DNA from: Curvibacter lanceolatus ATCC 14669
GTDB taxonomy: Bacteria > Pseudomonadota > Gammaproteobacteria > Burkholderiales > Burkholderiaceae_C
Assembly: GCF_000381265.1 (NCBI RefSeq)
Contig: NZ_KB906258.1
Location: forward strand, 253,037 to 317,036
Direction: 5' to 3'
DNA length: 64,000 nt
Shown: positions 36,756-45,158 of the stretch, piece after piece
Layout: each line of letters opens with the position of its first letter
Numbering within the stretch: the first letter of the stretch is position 1
Program-made: the position numbers and the translations under genes
Notes under the pieces: generated by a model
Seen by the model: only the letters and a program-made list of their open reading frames with translations
The model's database searches: none
Told to the model about the DNA's origin: nothing

Positions 36756-36822
36756 CGCCCCGGCACCAGCCCACGCTTTTTTTCTTCAACCCTTTTCTTC
36801 ACCTTTTCAAGAAAGCCACACC

Positions 36823-37038
36823 ATGTCCATCCAAGCCATCAACGTCCGCAACCAGTTCAAGGGCAAGGTCCGCGAAATCATCCGCGGTGATGTCGTGTCC
36901 GAAATCGATGTCGAAACCCCCTGGGGCATCGTCACCTCCGTCATCACCACCCGCTCGGTGGACGATCTGGGCCTGACCATCGGCTCCGAGGTCGTGGCCC
37001 TGGTGAAGTCGACCGAAGTGTCGATCGCCAAGCTCTGA
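36823..37038 (+). CDS. Mop-type molybdate-binding protein (TOBE domain)
   Basis: The 71-residue product is a single TOBE domain. It begins MSIQAINVRNQFKGKVREI and ends SEVVALVKSTEVSIAKL, the typical molbindin pattern. Molbindins store or sense molybdate as oligomers. The ATG at 36823 is preferred to a long upstream frame overlapping the nitroreductase gene. Its place between a nitroreductase and a flavin monooxygenase in a sulfur cluster is notable because no molybdenum enzyme is encoded here. Confidence 0.9.
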   Translation: MSIQAINVRNQFKGKVREIIRGDVVSEIDVETPWGIVTSVITTRSVDDLGLTIGSEVVALVKSTEVSIAKL

Positions 37039-37077
37039 TCCCCGGCGTTCACTGACAACAAAAAAACCACCCCCGTC

Positions 37078-38457
37078 ATGAGCCCATCCCCTCGCCAAAT
37101 GCACCTGGGGGCCTTCCTGTTCGGGGTGGGCCACCATCTGGCGGCATGGCGCCATCCGGACGTCGATCCGGCCGGCGCCGCCAGCCTGGCGCACTACCAG
37201 CGCCTGGCACGCCTGGCCGAAGCCGCCAAGTTCGACGCCATCTTCTGCGCCGACAACGTGGGCCTGTCCGATGCGCCCGCCCACCTGCTGGCGCGCAACG
37301 CCCTGCCCTACATGCTGGAGCCGCTGCAACTGCTGACGGCCCTGGCCGGCGCCACCGAGCGCATCGGCCTGGTGGCCACGGTCTCGACCAGCTACCTGCC
37401 GCCCTACCACCTGGCCCGCAAATTCGCCACCCTGGACCGCCTCAGCGAGGGCCGTTCAGGCTGGAACCTGGTCACCTCGGGCTCCGACTTCGAGGCCCGC
37501 AACTTCGGCCTGGACCAGCAGGCCGACCACGCCAGCCGCTACCAGCGCGCCCATGAATACGTGAAAGTGGCCCAAGGCCTGTGGGACAGCTGGGAGGACG
37601 ATGCCTTCCGCTTCGACGCCCAGGCCGGCCAGTTCTTCGACCCGGCCAAGCTGCACCGCGTGAGCCACGAGGGCCCGCACTACTCGGTGCACGGCGCCTT
37701 GCAGACGCCGCGCCCCGTGCAGGGCTACCCGGTGATGGTCCAGGCCGGCTCGTCGGAAGACGGCCAGAACCTGGCCGCCGAGACCGCCGAGCTGGTCTTC
37801 ACCGCCCAACAGACCGTGGAAGAGGCGCGTGCCTTCTACCAGGGCCTGAAGGCCCGGCTCCCGGCTTTCGGACGCTCCCCGGACGCCCTGAAGGTCCTCC
37901 CCGGCGTGTCCACTTTCGTGGGCCGCAGCGAGGCTGAGGCACAAGACAAATACGAAGCCCTGCAGTCGCTGATCGACCCCGCGCAAGGCCTGGGTCTGCT
38001 GTCGGCCTTCCTGGGTGGGGTGGACCTGTCGGGCTACCCGCTGGACGGCCCGTTGCCCGAGCTGCCGCGCACCGAAGGCTGGCAAAGCCGGCAAGACCTG
38101 TTCAGCGCCATGGCGCGCCGCGACAACCTCAGCCTGCGCCAGCTCTACCAGAAGGTGATCTCGGCCCGTGGCCACTGGACCCTGGTGGGCACGCCCGTGC
38201 AGATCGCCGACCAGCTGGAGCACTGGTTCCAGACCGGCGCCGCCGACGGCTTCAACGTGATGGGCCCCACCCTGCCCCACGGCCTGAGCGACTTCATCGA
38301 GGGGGTGCTGCCCGAGCTGCGCCGCCGCGGCCTGTTCCGCACCGAGTACACCGGCCGCACCCTGCGCGAGCACCTGGGCCTGCCCCGGCCGGCGCACCCG
38401 GCCGTCCTGGCTCGCCAGGCCATTCAAGCCACCGAGGTCGAGGCCAGCCCGGCCTGA
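37078..38457 (+). CDS. LLM-class flavin-dependent monooxygenase (NtaA/SnaA/DszA type)
   Basis: This FMNH2-dependent TIM-barrel monooxygenase is 459 residues long. Family blocks include HLGAFLFGVGHHLAAWRHP at the start, LSEGRSGWNLVTS near residue 125 and the C-terminal ADGFNVMGPTLP. DszA/NtaA relatives oxidatively cleave C-S or C-N bonds in sulfones, sulfonates and aminopolycarboxylates. It sits between Mop and TauD-like genes in the organosulfur operon. A second enzyme of identical length lies at 49226-50605. The substrate is not predictable. Confidence 0.9.
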   Translation: MSPSPRQMHLGAFLFGVGHHLAAWRHPDVDPAGAASLAHYQRLARLAEAAKFDAIFCADNVGLSDAPAHLLARNALPYMLEPLQLLTALAGATERIGLVATVSTSYLPPYHLARKFATLDRLSEGRSGWNLVTSGSDFEARNFGLDQQADHASRYQRAHEYVKVAQGLWDSWEDDAFRFDAQAGQFFDPAKLHRVSHEGPHYSVHGALQTPRPVQGYPVMVQAGSSEDGQNLAAETAELVFTAQQTVEEARAFYQGLKARLPAFGRSPDALKVLPGVSTFVGRSEAEAQDKYEALQSLIDPAQGLGLLSAFLGGVDLSGYPLDGPLPELPRTEGWQSRQDLFSAMARRDNLSLRQLYQKVISARGHWTLVGTPVQIADQLEHWFQTGAADGFNVMGPTLPHGLSDFIEGVLPELRRRGLFRTEYTGRTLREHLGLPRPAHPAVLARQAIQATEVEASPA

Positions 38458-38544
38458 CGCCCCAGGCCCGCTCGCGCGGGCCAGCCCTGCCCCAGCCATC
38501 GTCCCCTGGCTCGGCCAGGAGAACCCAACCCAGAGCACCGAACC

Positions 38545-39450
38545 ATGTCCGCCACGCTTGCCCCCCAAACCTCTGCCGCTGCCACGGCACCGGCCCAGAC
38601 CTTCGACATCCGCCCCTTTGACGGCGCGCTGGGCGCCGAGGTGATCGGCCTGGACCTGTCGCGCCCGGTCAACACCGACGACTTCCGCCGCATCCACCAG
38701 GCCCACCTGGACCACCACGTGCTGGTGTTCCGCGACCAGGCCAGCCTCACGCCCGATCAGCACGTGGCCTTCAGCGGGCGCTTCGGCCCGCTGCAGATCC
38801 ATGTGCTCAACACCTTCGCCCTGCCGGGCCACCCCGAGGTGCTGATCGTCTCGAACATCCTCGAAAACGGCAAACCCATCGGCCTAGGGGATGCCGGCGT
38901 GTTCTGGCACTCCGACCTGTCGTACAAAGAGAAGCCCAGCCTGGGCTCGCTGCTGCACGCGCACGAGCTGCCCTCCGAAGGCGGCGACACCCTGTTCGCC
39001 AACCAGCACCTGGCCTGGGACACCCTGAGCGCCGAGCTGAAGAAAACCATTGCGCCCCTGAAGGCCGAGCACCACTACCTGGCCCGCTATGCCGAGCTGC
39101 AGGCCCGCAGCCCCTGGCGCCCCAACCTAAGCCCCGAGCAGGTGGCCCAGGTCAAGCCCGTCGCCCAGCCCGTGGTCCGCACCCACCCCGAAACCGGACG
39201 CAAGGCGCTGTTCGTCAGCGAGCATTTCACCACCCGCATCCTGGGCGTGCCCGAAGACGAAAGCCGGGCCCTGCTGGCCGAGTTGTTCGCCCACAGCGTG
39301 CAGCCGCAGTTCCAGTACCGCCACCAGTGGCAACCGCACGACCTGGTGTTCTGGGACAACCGCTCGGTGCTGCACCTGGCGGCCGGCACGCCCGATCACC
39401 TGCGCCGCAAGCTCTACCGCGTGACCATCGAAGGTGACGTCGCCTACTGA
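38545..39450 (+). CDS. TauD/TfdA-family Fe(II)/2-oxoglutarate dioxygenase
   Basis: The 301-residue enzyme has the iron-binding HxD motif in VFWHSDLSY. The distal His is in RSVLHLAAG, and the 2-oxoglutarate-binding Arg in RRKLYRVTIEGD. Relatives (TauD, AtsK) hydroxylate the carbon next to sulfur and release sulfite or sulfate from sulfonates or sulfate esters. Its position directly before a sulfonate-type ABC transporter supports a desulfonation role. Taurine, alkanesulfonate and alkyl sulfate are all possible substrates. Confidence 0.9.
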   Translation: MSATLAPQTSAAATAPAQTFDIRPFDGALGAEVIGLDLSRPVNTDDFRRIHQAHLDHHVLVFRDQASLTPDQHVAFSGRFGPLQIHVLNTFALPGHPEVLIVSNILENGKPIGLGDAGVFWHSDLSYKEKPSLGSLLHAHELPSEGGDTLFANQHLAWDTLSAELKKTIAPLKAEHHYLARYAELQARSPWRPNLSPEQVAQVKPVAQPVVRTHPETGRKALFVSEHFTTRILGVPEDESRALLAELFAHSVQPQFQYRHQWQPHDLVFWDNRSVLHLAAGTPDHLRRKLYRVTIEGDVAY

Positions 39451-39480
39451 GCCCTTACCGCCCCTGCTATCCACACCGTC

Positions 39481-40518
39481 ATGAAACACACTCTTTCCCG
39501 TCGCCTGGCACTGCGCGCCGCCGCCCTGGCCAGCAGCACCGCCCTGCTGCTGAGCAGTCTCGCCCCCCTGCAGGCCCAGGCCGCCGAAGGCCAGTTGCGC
39601 ATCGCCGAGCAGTTCGGCATCGTCTACCTGCTGCTCAACGTGGCGCAAGACCAGAAGCTGATCGAAAAGCACGGCAAGGCCGCCGGCATCGACATCCAGG
39701 TTGAATTCGTCAAGCTGTCGGGCGGCGCCGCCGTCAACGATGCCCTGCTGTCAGGCTCGATCGAGGTCGCCGGGGCTGGCGTCGGCCCCTTGTTCACCCT
39801 GTGGGACCGCACCCGCGGCAAGCAGAACGTGCGCGGCGTGGCCTCGCTGGGCAACTTCCCGTACTACCTGGTCACCAACAACCCCAAGGTCAACAGCATT
39901 GCCAACTTCACCGGCCTGGACCGCATCGCCCTGCCGGCGGTGGGCGTGTCGGTGCAGTCGCGCATCCTGCAGATGGCCGCGGCCAAGAAGTGGGGCGATG
40001 CCGAGTTCGACCGCCTCGACAAGCTCAGCGTGGCCCTGCCCCACCCCGAGGCAGCCGCCGCCATCATCAAGGGCGGCACCGAGATCACCGCCCACTTCGG
40101 CAACCCGCCCTTCCAGGAGCAGGAGCTGGCCGGCAACCCGCAGGTCCGCGTGCTGCTCAAGAGCTACGACGTGCAAGGCGGCCCCTCGTCGGCCACCGTG
40201 CTCTACGCCACCGAGAAGTTCTACAAAGACAGCCCCAAGACCTACAAGGCCCTGGTGGCCGCCCTGGACGAAGCCGCCCAGTTCATCACCGCCAACCCCG
40301 AGAAGGCAGCCGACACCTACCTTCGGGTCACCCACGCCAAGACCGATCGCGATCTGCTGCTGAAGATCATCCGCAACCCCGAAGTGCAGTTCAAGACCAC
40401 GCCCCAGAACACCCTGGGCCTGGGCCAGTTCATGCACCGGGTGGGCGCGATCAAGAACAAGCCCACCTCGGTCAAGGACTACTTCTTTGACAGCCCCGCC
40501 GCCCAGTCGGGCAACTGA
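39481..40518 (+). CDS. Sulfonate-type ABC transporter, periplasmic binding protein
   Basis: The 345-residue receptor of the SsuA/TauA/NMT1 family has a signal peptide of about 34 residues ending QAQAA. Its mature start is EGQLRIAEQFGIVYLLLNVA. It binds a sulfur- or nitrogen-containing organic anion for the ATPase and permease encoded next. It follows the dioxygenase gene by 30 bp. Two further receptors of this family are encoded on the opposite strand in the cluster. Confidence 0.9.
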   Translation: MKHTLSRRLALRAAALASSTALLLSSLAPLQAQAAEGQLRIAEQFGIVYLLLNVAQDQKLIEKHGKAAGIDIQVEFVKLSGGAAVNDALLSGSIEVAGAGVGPLFTLWDRTRGKQNVRGVASLGNFPYYLVTNNPKVNSIANFTGLDRIALPAVGVSVQSRILQMAAAKKWGDAEFDRLDKLSVALPHPEAAAAIIKGGTEITAHFGNPPFQEQELAGNPQVRVLLKSYDVQGGPSSATVLYATEKFYKDSPKTYKALVAALDEAAQFITANPEKAADTYLRVTHAKTDRDLLLKIIRNPEVQFKTTPQNTLGLGQFMHRVGAIKNKPTSVKDYFFDSPAAQSGN

Positions 40519-40585
40519 GCACGGTGCCCCGCATGCCTGACACCCCCGCCCGACCCAGCCCGCCCCCTGGCTGCAGATCGATGGC

Positions 40586-41374
40586 GTGAGCCTGGAGTAC
40601 CGCAGCCCGCAGCGTGTGGTGCGCGCCACCCACCAGATCAGCCTGGACGTGCACCAGGGCGACCGTTTCGTGTTGCTCGGCGCCTCGGGCTGCGGCAAAT
40701 CCACCCTGCTCAAGGCGATTGCCGGCTTCATCACCCCCACCGAAGGCGAGATCCGCCTGCAGGGCCAGCCCGTGCGCGGCCCCGGCCCCGACCGCATGGT
40801 GGTGTTCCAGGAGTTCGACCAGTTGCCGCCCTGGAAGACGGTACTGGCCAACGTGATGTTCCCGCTGCTGGCCTCGCGCCGCCTGGGCCGCGCCGAGGCG
40901 CGCGAACGCGCCCTCGATGTGCTCGACAAGGTGGGCCTGGCCTCGTTTGCCCACGTCTACCCGCACCAGCTCTCGGGCGGCATGAAGCAGCGCGTGGCCA
41001 TTGCCCGCGCCCTGGCCATGCAACCCCAGGTGCTGCTGATGGACGAACCCTTCGCCGCGCTGGACGCCCTGACCCGGCGCAAGATGCAAGAGGAGCTGCT
41101 CGCCCTGTGGGACGCGCTGCGCTTCACCCTGGTGTTTGTCACCCACTCCATCGAAGAGGCCCTGGTGGTGGGCAACCGCATCGGCCTGCTGTCGCCCCAC
41201 CCGGGCCGGGTGCGCGCCGAGATCAACAGCCACGCCTTTGACCTGCACAGCGCCGGCAGCCCCGACTTCCAGGCCGCGGCCCAACGCATCCACCACCTGC
41301 TGTTCGAAGAGGCACCGCACCAGGCAACCCTGCTGAATGCCGATCAGGCCGCCCCCTGGAGAAACGCTGCATGA
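40586..41374 (+). CDS. Sulfonate-type ABC transporter ATPase (apparent 5' frameshift)
   Basis: The open frame from GTG 40586 encodes 262 residues with Walker A GASGCGKST, signature LSGGMKQR, and Walker B VLLMDEPFAALD. The gene looks 5'-disrupted. The codons before GTG read PWLQIDGVS, a normal ABC N-terminus, but meet a stop (TGA 40538) with no start. ATG 40533 lies in another frame (MPDTPARPSPP). One extra C in the CCCCC run at 40563-40567 would join the two into a 280-residue protein. Either the sequence is short by one base or a shortened protein starts at GTG. It overlaps the permease gene by ATGA. Confidence 0.88.
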   Translation: MSLEYRSPQRVVRATHQISLDVHQGDRFVLLGASGCGKSTLLKAIAGFITPTEGEIRLQGQPVRGPGPDRMVVFQEFDQLPPWKTVLANVMFPLLASRRLGRAEARERALDVLDKVGLASFAHVYPHQLSGGMKQRVAIARALAMQPQVLLMDEPFAALDALTRRKMQEELLALWDALRFTLVFVTHSIEEALVVGNRIGLLSPHPGRVRAEINSHAFDLHSAGSPDFQAAAQRIHHLLFEEAPHQATLLNADQAAPWRNAA

Positions 41375-42255
41375 GCACCCCAACGACCGCCTTGCCGACG
41401 CCCCCGGTGCGCCCCGAATACGAACGCACCCTGCCCCCGCTGCCCGGCATCCCGCTGGCGCGCCCCCTGCCCCTGGCCGCCCGCGCGTGGCAACAGCCCG
41501 GCCTGCGCCGCGGCCTGATCCTGCTGCTGCTCGCCGTGCTGTGGGAGGCGCTGGCCCGCTGGCAGGACAACGACCTGCTGCTGCCCACCTTTGGCGCCAC
41601 CGCCCGCGCCCTGGTCGAAGGCCTGCTCAGCGGCGAGCTGCTGCAGCGCGCCCAACTCTCGCTGGCGGTGCTGCTCAAAGGCTACCTCGCCGGCATGGCG
41701 CTGGCCCTGGGCCTCACCACCCTGGCCGTGTCCACCCCCTTCGGGCGCGACCTGCTGGCCACCCTGACCGCCATGTTCAACCCCCTGCCCGCCATCGCCC
41801 TGCTGCCCCTGGCCCTGCTGTGGTTCGGCCTGGGCCAGGGCAGCCTGGTGTTCGTGCTGATCCATTCGGTGCTGTGGCCGCTGGCCCTCAACACCTATGC
41901 CGGCTTTCAGGCCGTGCCCGAAACCCTGCGCATGGCCGGCCGCAACTACGGCCTCACCGGCATCCGCTACGTGGTGCAGATCCTGATCCCGGCCGCCCTG
42001 CCGGCCATCCTGTCGGGCCTGAAGATCGGCTGGGCCTTTGCCTGGCGCACCCTGATCGCCGCCGAACTGGTGTTCGGCGCCACCTCGGGCAAGGGCGGCC
42101 TGGGCTGGTACATCTTCCAGAACCGCAACGAGCTCTACACCGACAAGGTCTTCGCCGGCCTGGCCCTGGTCATCGTCATCGGCCTGCTGGTCGAAAGCCT
42201 GGTGTTCTCCACCCTGGAGCGGGTCACCGTGCGGCGCTGGGGGGTGCAGCGCTGA
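41371..42255 (+). CDS. Sulfonate-type ABC transporter permease
   Basis: The 294-residue inner-membrane permease of the SsuC/TauC type has about six hydrophobic helices. The cytoplasmic coupling loop is AGRNYGLTGIRYVVQILIP, and RTLIAAELVFGATSGKGGLG precedes the last helices. It starts within the ATPase stop (ATGA), so the two are translationally coupled. It ends the rightward uptake operon. The next 150 bases contain repeats and a probable new promoter for the nanocompartment genes. Confidence 0.92.
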   Translation: MSTPTTALPTPPVRPEYERTLPPLPGIPLARPLPLAARAWQQPGLRRGLILLLLAVLWEALARWQDNDLLLPTFGATARALVEGLLSGELLQRAQLSLAVLLKGYLAGMALALGLTTLAVSTPFGRDLLATLTAMFNPLPAIALLPLALLWFGLGQGSLVFVLIHSVLWPLALNTYAGFQAVPETLRMAGRNYGLTGIRYVVQILIPAALPAILSGLKIGWAFAWRTLIAAELVFGATSGKGGLGWYIFQNRNELYTDKVFAGLALVIVIGLLVESLVFSTLERVTVRRWGVQR

Positions 42256-42287
42256 CACAGCGCACACAGCCCGATACCGCTAAGACA

Positions 42288-42318
42288 TTTCTCTCATTAG
42301 AAAGAGAAAAATCATTCG
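42288..42318. promoter_or_regulatory. AT-rich regulatory region before the sulfur nanocompartment operon
   Basis: TTTCTCT (42288-42294) and AGAGAAA (42303-42309) form a perfect inverted repeat. AAATCATTCG (42309-42318) is repeated exactly at 59438-59447 between ssuA and the cysteine dioxygenase gene. The region is the only AT-rich stretch between the permease and rhodanese genes. It probably holds the promoter and a CysB-type binding site for the operon starting at 42408. Confidence 0.45.
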
Positions 42319-42407
42319 TTTGAGTATTGAAAGCCCTTTCTTAGAGTGCTTGTGAGCCGCCGAATCCCCGCGACGCGGCCTCGATAAGACCCAGAAAGGC
42401 TTTCAAG

Positions 42408-42878
42408 ATGTCTGTTGCCACCCCTGTCGAAAACACCCTTCCCGAAGCCCTGAGCGCGGCGCGTGCCGCGGCGGCGGCGGCCGGCCTGCCCTATGCGGGC
42501 GGCATCACGCCCCAGCAGGCCTGGGCCCTGTTTGAAGCCGGCGACGCCGCCCTGGTGGACGTGCGCTCGACCGAAGAGCGCAAGTTTGTCGGCCATGTGC
42601 CGGGCAGCCTGCACGTGGCCTGGGCCACCGGCACCGCGCTGACGCGCAACCCCCGCTTCACCCGTGAGCTGGAAGCCAAGGTGCCCAAGCACGCCCCGGT
42701 GCTGCTGCTGTGCCGCAGCGGCAAGCGCTCGGCCCTGGCGGCCGAGGCAGCGGCCAAGGCCGGTTTCACGGCCGTCTTCAATGTGCTTGAAGGCTTCGAG
42801 GGCGAGATCGATGCCGCCCAGCACCGGGGCGGCAGCGATGGCTGGCGCTTCCGAGGCCTGCCCTGGGTGCAGGACTGA
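42408..42878 (+). CDS. Single-domain rhodanese (sulfurtransferase)
   Basis: The 156-residue cytoplasmic protein has one rhodanese fold. The active-site loop is CRSGKRS in LLLCRSGKRSALAA, with an intact catalytic cysteine and a six-residue loop. Rhodaneses carry sulfane sulfur as a persulfide. It is first in the operon with serine acetyltransferase, XRE, encapsulin and cysteine desulfurase genes, and rhodaneses are recurrent partners of family 2A encapsulin loci. It could move persulfide sulfur to or from the encapsulated desulfurase, which is inference. Confidence 0.9.
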   Translation: MSVATPVENTLPEALSAARAAAAAAGLPYAGGITPQQAWALFEAGDAALVDVRSTEERKFVGHVPGSLHVAWATGTALTRNPRFTRELEAKVPKHAPVLLLCRSGKRSALAAEAAAKAGFTAVFNVLEGFEGEIDAAQHRGGSDGWRFRGLPWVQD

Positions 42879-42917
42879 ATCCACGCCCCTTTCCCTCTCT
42901 TGCACGACGCGCCCCCC

Positions 42918-43889
42918 ATGACCTTGCATGCCCTGCCCTTGCCCCACACGAACGGCGCAACCGATGTGCGCCCTTCCCCCTTTGACGTGCACCAGGTGGT
43001 GCGTGAGCTGGCCGAGGCGCGACGGCGCTGGCGCGAATCGCAGCAACGCTCCAACGAGCCCGGTGGTCGCGAGCTGCCCTCGCGTGAGGCGCTGACCCAG
43101 ATCCTGGAGCTGCTGCGCGGCGCGCTGTTCCCGATGCGCCTGGGCCCGCCGGACCTGCGCCAAGAGGGTGAGGATTTCTACGTGGGCCACACGCTGGACA
43201 CGGTGCTGCAGTCGCTGCTCAGCCAGGTGCAGCTGGAGCTGCGCTACGCCCACAAGCACGAGCCCTCATTTGACGCGGCCACGCTGGAGCTGCGCGCCGA
43301 GCAGATCGTGCGCGACTTTGCCCACTCGCTGCCGCAACTGCGCGAGCTGCTCGACAGCGATGTGCTGGCCGCCTACGCGGGCGATCCGGCAGCGCGCAGC
43401 GTGGACGAGGTGCTGCTGTGCTACCCCGGCATCCAGGCCATGATCCACCACCGCGTGGCGCACCGCCTGTACGAGCTGGGCGTGCCCCTGTTGGCGCGCA
43501 TCGTGGCCGAGCTGGCGCACAGCGAGACCGGCATCGACATCCACCCCGGTGCCCGCATCGGGCCCGGCTTCTTCATCGACCACGGCACGGGCGTGGTGAT
43601 CGGCGAGACCGCCGTCATCGGCGAGCGCGTGCGCATCTACCAGGCCGTCACGCTGGGGGCCAAGAGCTTCCCCACCGATCAAGACGGCAACCCGCAAAAA
43701 GGCCTGCCGCGCCACCCCATCGTCGAAGACGAGGTGGTGATCTACGCCGGCGCCACCGTGCTGGGCCGCGTCACCCTGGGCCGCGGCGCCACCGTGGGCG
43801 GCAATGTGTGGCTCACGCACGACCTGGCACCGGGCACCCACATCACCCAGGCGCGCTCGCAACATGCGCAATCGGGGGCCGAGGCATGA
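42918..43889 (+). CDS. epsC: Serine O-acetyltransferase, EpsC type
   Basis: The 323-residue enzyme converts serine and acetyl-CoA to O-acetylserine, the carbon acceptor for cysteine synthesis. The long N-terminal helical region (about residues 1-190) is typical of the EpsC branch rather than short CysE. A left-handed beta-helix follows (GIDIHPGARIGPGFFIDHG, VVIGETAVIGERVRIYQAV). The ATG at 42918 is preferred to a TTG six codons earlier. The stop overlaps the XRE gene by 4 bp (ATGA). Serine acetyltransferases are known neighbours of family 2A encapsulins. Confidence 0.92.
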   Translation: MTLHALPLPHTNGATDVRPSPFDVHQVVRELAEARRRWRESQQRSNEPGGRELPSREALTQILELLRGALFPMRLGPPDLRQEGEDFYVGHTLDTVLQSLLSQVQLELRYAHKHEPSFDAATLELRAEQIVRDFAHSLPQLRELLDSDVLAAYAGDPAARSVDEVLLCYPGIQAMIHHRVAHRLYELGVPLLARIVAELAHSETGIDIHPGARIGPGFFIDHGTGVVIGETAVIGERVRIYQAVTLGAKSFPTDQDGNPQKGLPRHPIVEDEVVIYAGATVLGRVTLGRGATVGGNVWLTHDLAPGTHITQARSQHAQSGAEA

Positions 43890-44158
43890 GCGCCAAGCTG
43901 CCCGAGCTGTTTGGCCTGGCCGTGCGCCAGCAACGCGAGCGCCTGGGATGGTCGCAGGAGCGCCTGGCTGAAAGCGCTGACCTCAACCGCAGCTACGTGG
44001 GCGAGCTGGAGCGCGGCCAGGCCGTGCCCTCGCTGATCACGCTGGACAAGCTGGCCCGCGCACTGGGCCAGAGCCCCAGCAACCTGCTGGCCCAGACTGA
44101 ACGACTGTCGCAACAAAGGTTGATCAGCGGTCTTCGCTTGACGGCTATAGCCTGTTGA
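43886..44158 (+). CDS. XRE-family helix-turn-helix regulator
   Basis: This 90-residue protein is essentially one Cro/C1-type HTH at about residues 8-66 (LAVRQQRERLGWSQERLAES, DLNRSYVGELERGQAVPSL), with a short tail. It has no effector domain. The start is fused to the serine acetyltransferase stop (ATGA) and the encapsulin gene follows after 70 bp. It may therefore regulate its own operon in response to sulfur status. A target site cannot be assigned from the sequence. Confidence 0.88.
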   Translation: MSAKLPELFGLAVRQQRERLGWSQERLAESADLNRSYVGELERGQAVPSLITLDKLARALGQSPSNLLAQTERLSQQRLISGLRLTAIAC

Positions 44159-44228
44159 ACGCCGCTCAAAGCCCCCAGACACTGCCTGCTGAGTTCTTTC
44201 CCCTTTTTCAACCACTGCGGAGTCTTCC

Positions 44229-45158
44229 ATGTCGGAACATCAAAACGCCCAGGCAGCCCTCAGCGACAGCGCTGCACGGCAACTGGCCAATGCCACCAAG
44301 ACCGTTCCGGTCCTCTCCACCATCAGCCCGCGTTGGCTGACGCACCTGCTGCAATGGGTGCCTGTCGAGGCCGGCATCTACCGCCTCAACAAGGTCAAGA
44401 ACCCTGAAGACGTGCTGGTGGCCTGCGCCAAGCGCGATGAGTCCGAGCTGCCGCAGACCTTCGTCGACTACGAAGACGCGCCGCGCGAGTACTTCCTGAA
44501 CGCGGTCTCCACCGTGCTCGACGTGCACACCCGCGTCAGCGACCTCTACAGCAGCCCGCACGACCAGATCAAAGAGCAGCTGCGCCTGACCATCGAGACG
44601 ATCAAGGAAAAGCAGGAAAGCGAACTGATCAACAACCCCGACTACGGCCTGCTGGCCAATGTCGCCCCCTCGCAGATCGTCTACCCGCTGACCGGCGCCC
44701 CCACCCCGGACGACCTCGACGAACTGATCACCAAGGTCTGGAAAGAGCCCGCCTTCTTCCTGACCCACCCGCTGGCCATCGCCGCCTTCGGCCGCGAATG
44801 CACCCGCCGCGGCGTGCCGCCCCCGACCGTGAGCCTGTTCGGCTCGCAGTTCCTGACCTGGCGCGGCATCCCGCTGATCCCCAGCGACAAAGTGCCGGTG
44901 GCCGACGGCAAGACCAAGATCCTGCTGCTGCGCGTGGGCGACAAGCGCCAGGGCGTGGTCGGCGTCTACCAGCCCGGCCTGGCCGGCGAACAGAGCCCGG
45001 GCCTGTCGGTGCGCTTCATGGGCATCAACCGCAGCGCCATCGCCAGCTACCTGATCAGCCTGTACTGCTCGCTGGTGGTGCAGTCGGATGACGCCCTGGC
45101 GGTTCTGGAAGACGTTGAGATCGGCAAGTTCCATGACTACCCTGACACCTACAAGTGA
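44229..45158 (+). CDS. Family 2A encapsulin nanocompartment shell protein
   Basis: The 309-residue protein matches the SrpI-type family 2A encapsulins, HK97-fold proteins that self-assemble into an icosahedral shell. It has the extended N-arm (ATKTVPVLSTISPRWLTHLL, EAGIYRLNKVKNPEDV). It also has the helical block HDQIKEQLRLTIETIKEKQ, the segment YGLLANVAPSQIVYP, and the C-terminal SYLISLYCSLVVQSDDALAV. There is no cyclic-nucleotide-binding insert, which excludes family 2B. The next gene, overlapping by 26 bp, encodes the expected cysteine desulfurase cargo. The shell is thought to house sulfur chemistry in the cytoplasm. Confidence 0.95.
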   Translation: MSEHQNAQAALSDSAARQLANATKTVPVLSTISPRWLTHLLQWVPVEAGIYRLNKVKNPEDVLVACAKRDESELPQTFVDYEDAPREYFLNAVSTVLDVHTRVSDLYSSPHDQIKEQLRLTIETIKEKQESELINNPDYGLLANVAPSQIVYPLTGAPTPDDLDELITKVWKEPAFFLTHPLAIAAFGRECTRRGVPPPTVSLFGSQFLTWRGIPLIPSDKVPVADGKTKILLLRVGDKRQGVVGVYQPGLAGEQSPGLSVRFMGINRSAIASYLISLYCSLVVQSDDALAVLEDVEIGKFHDYPDTYK

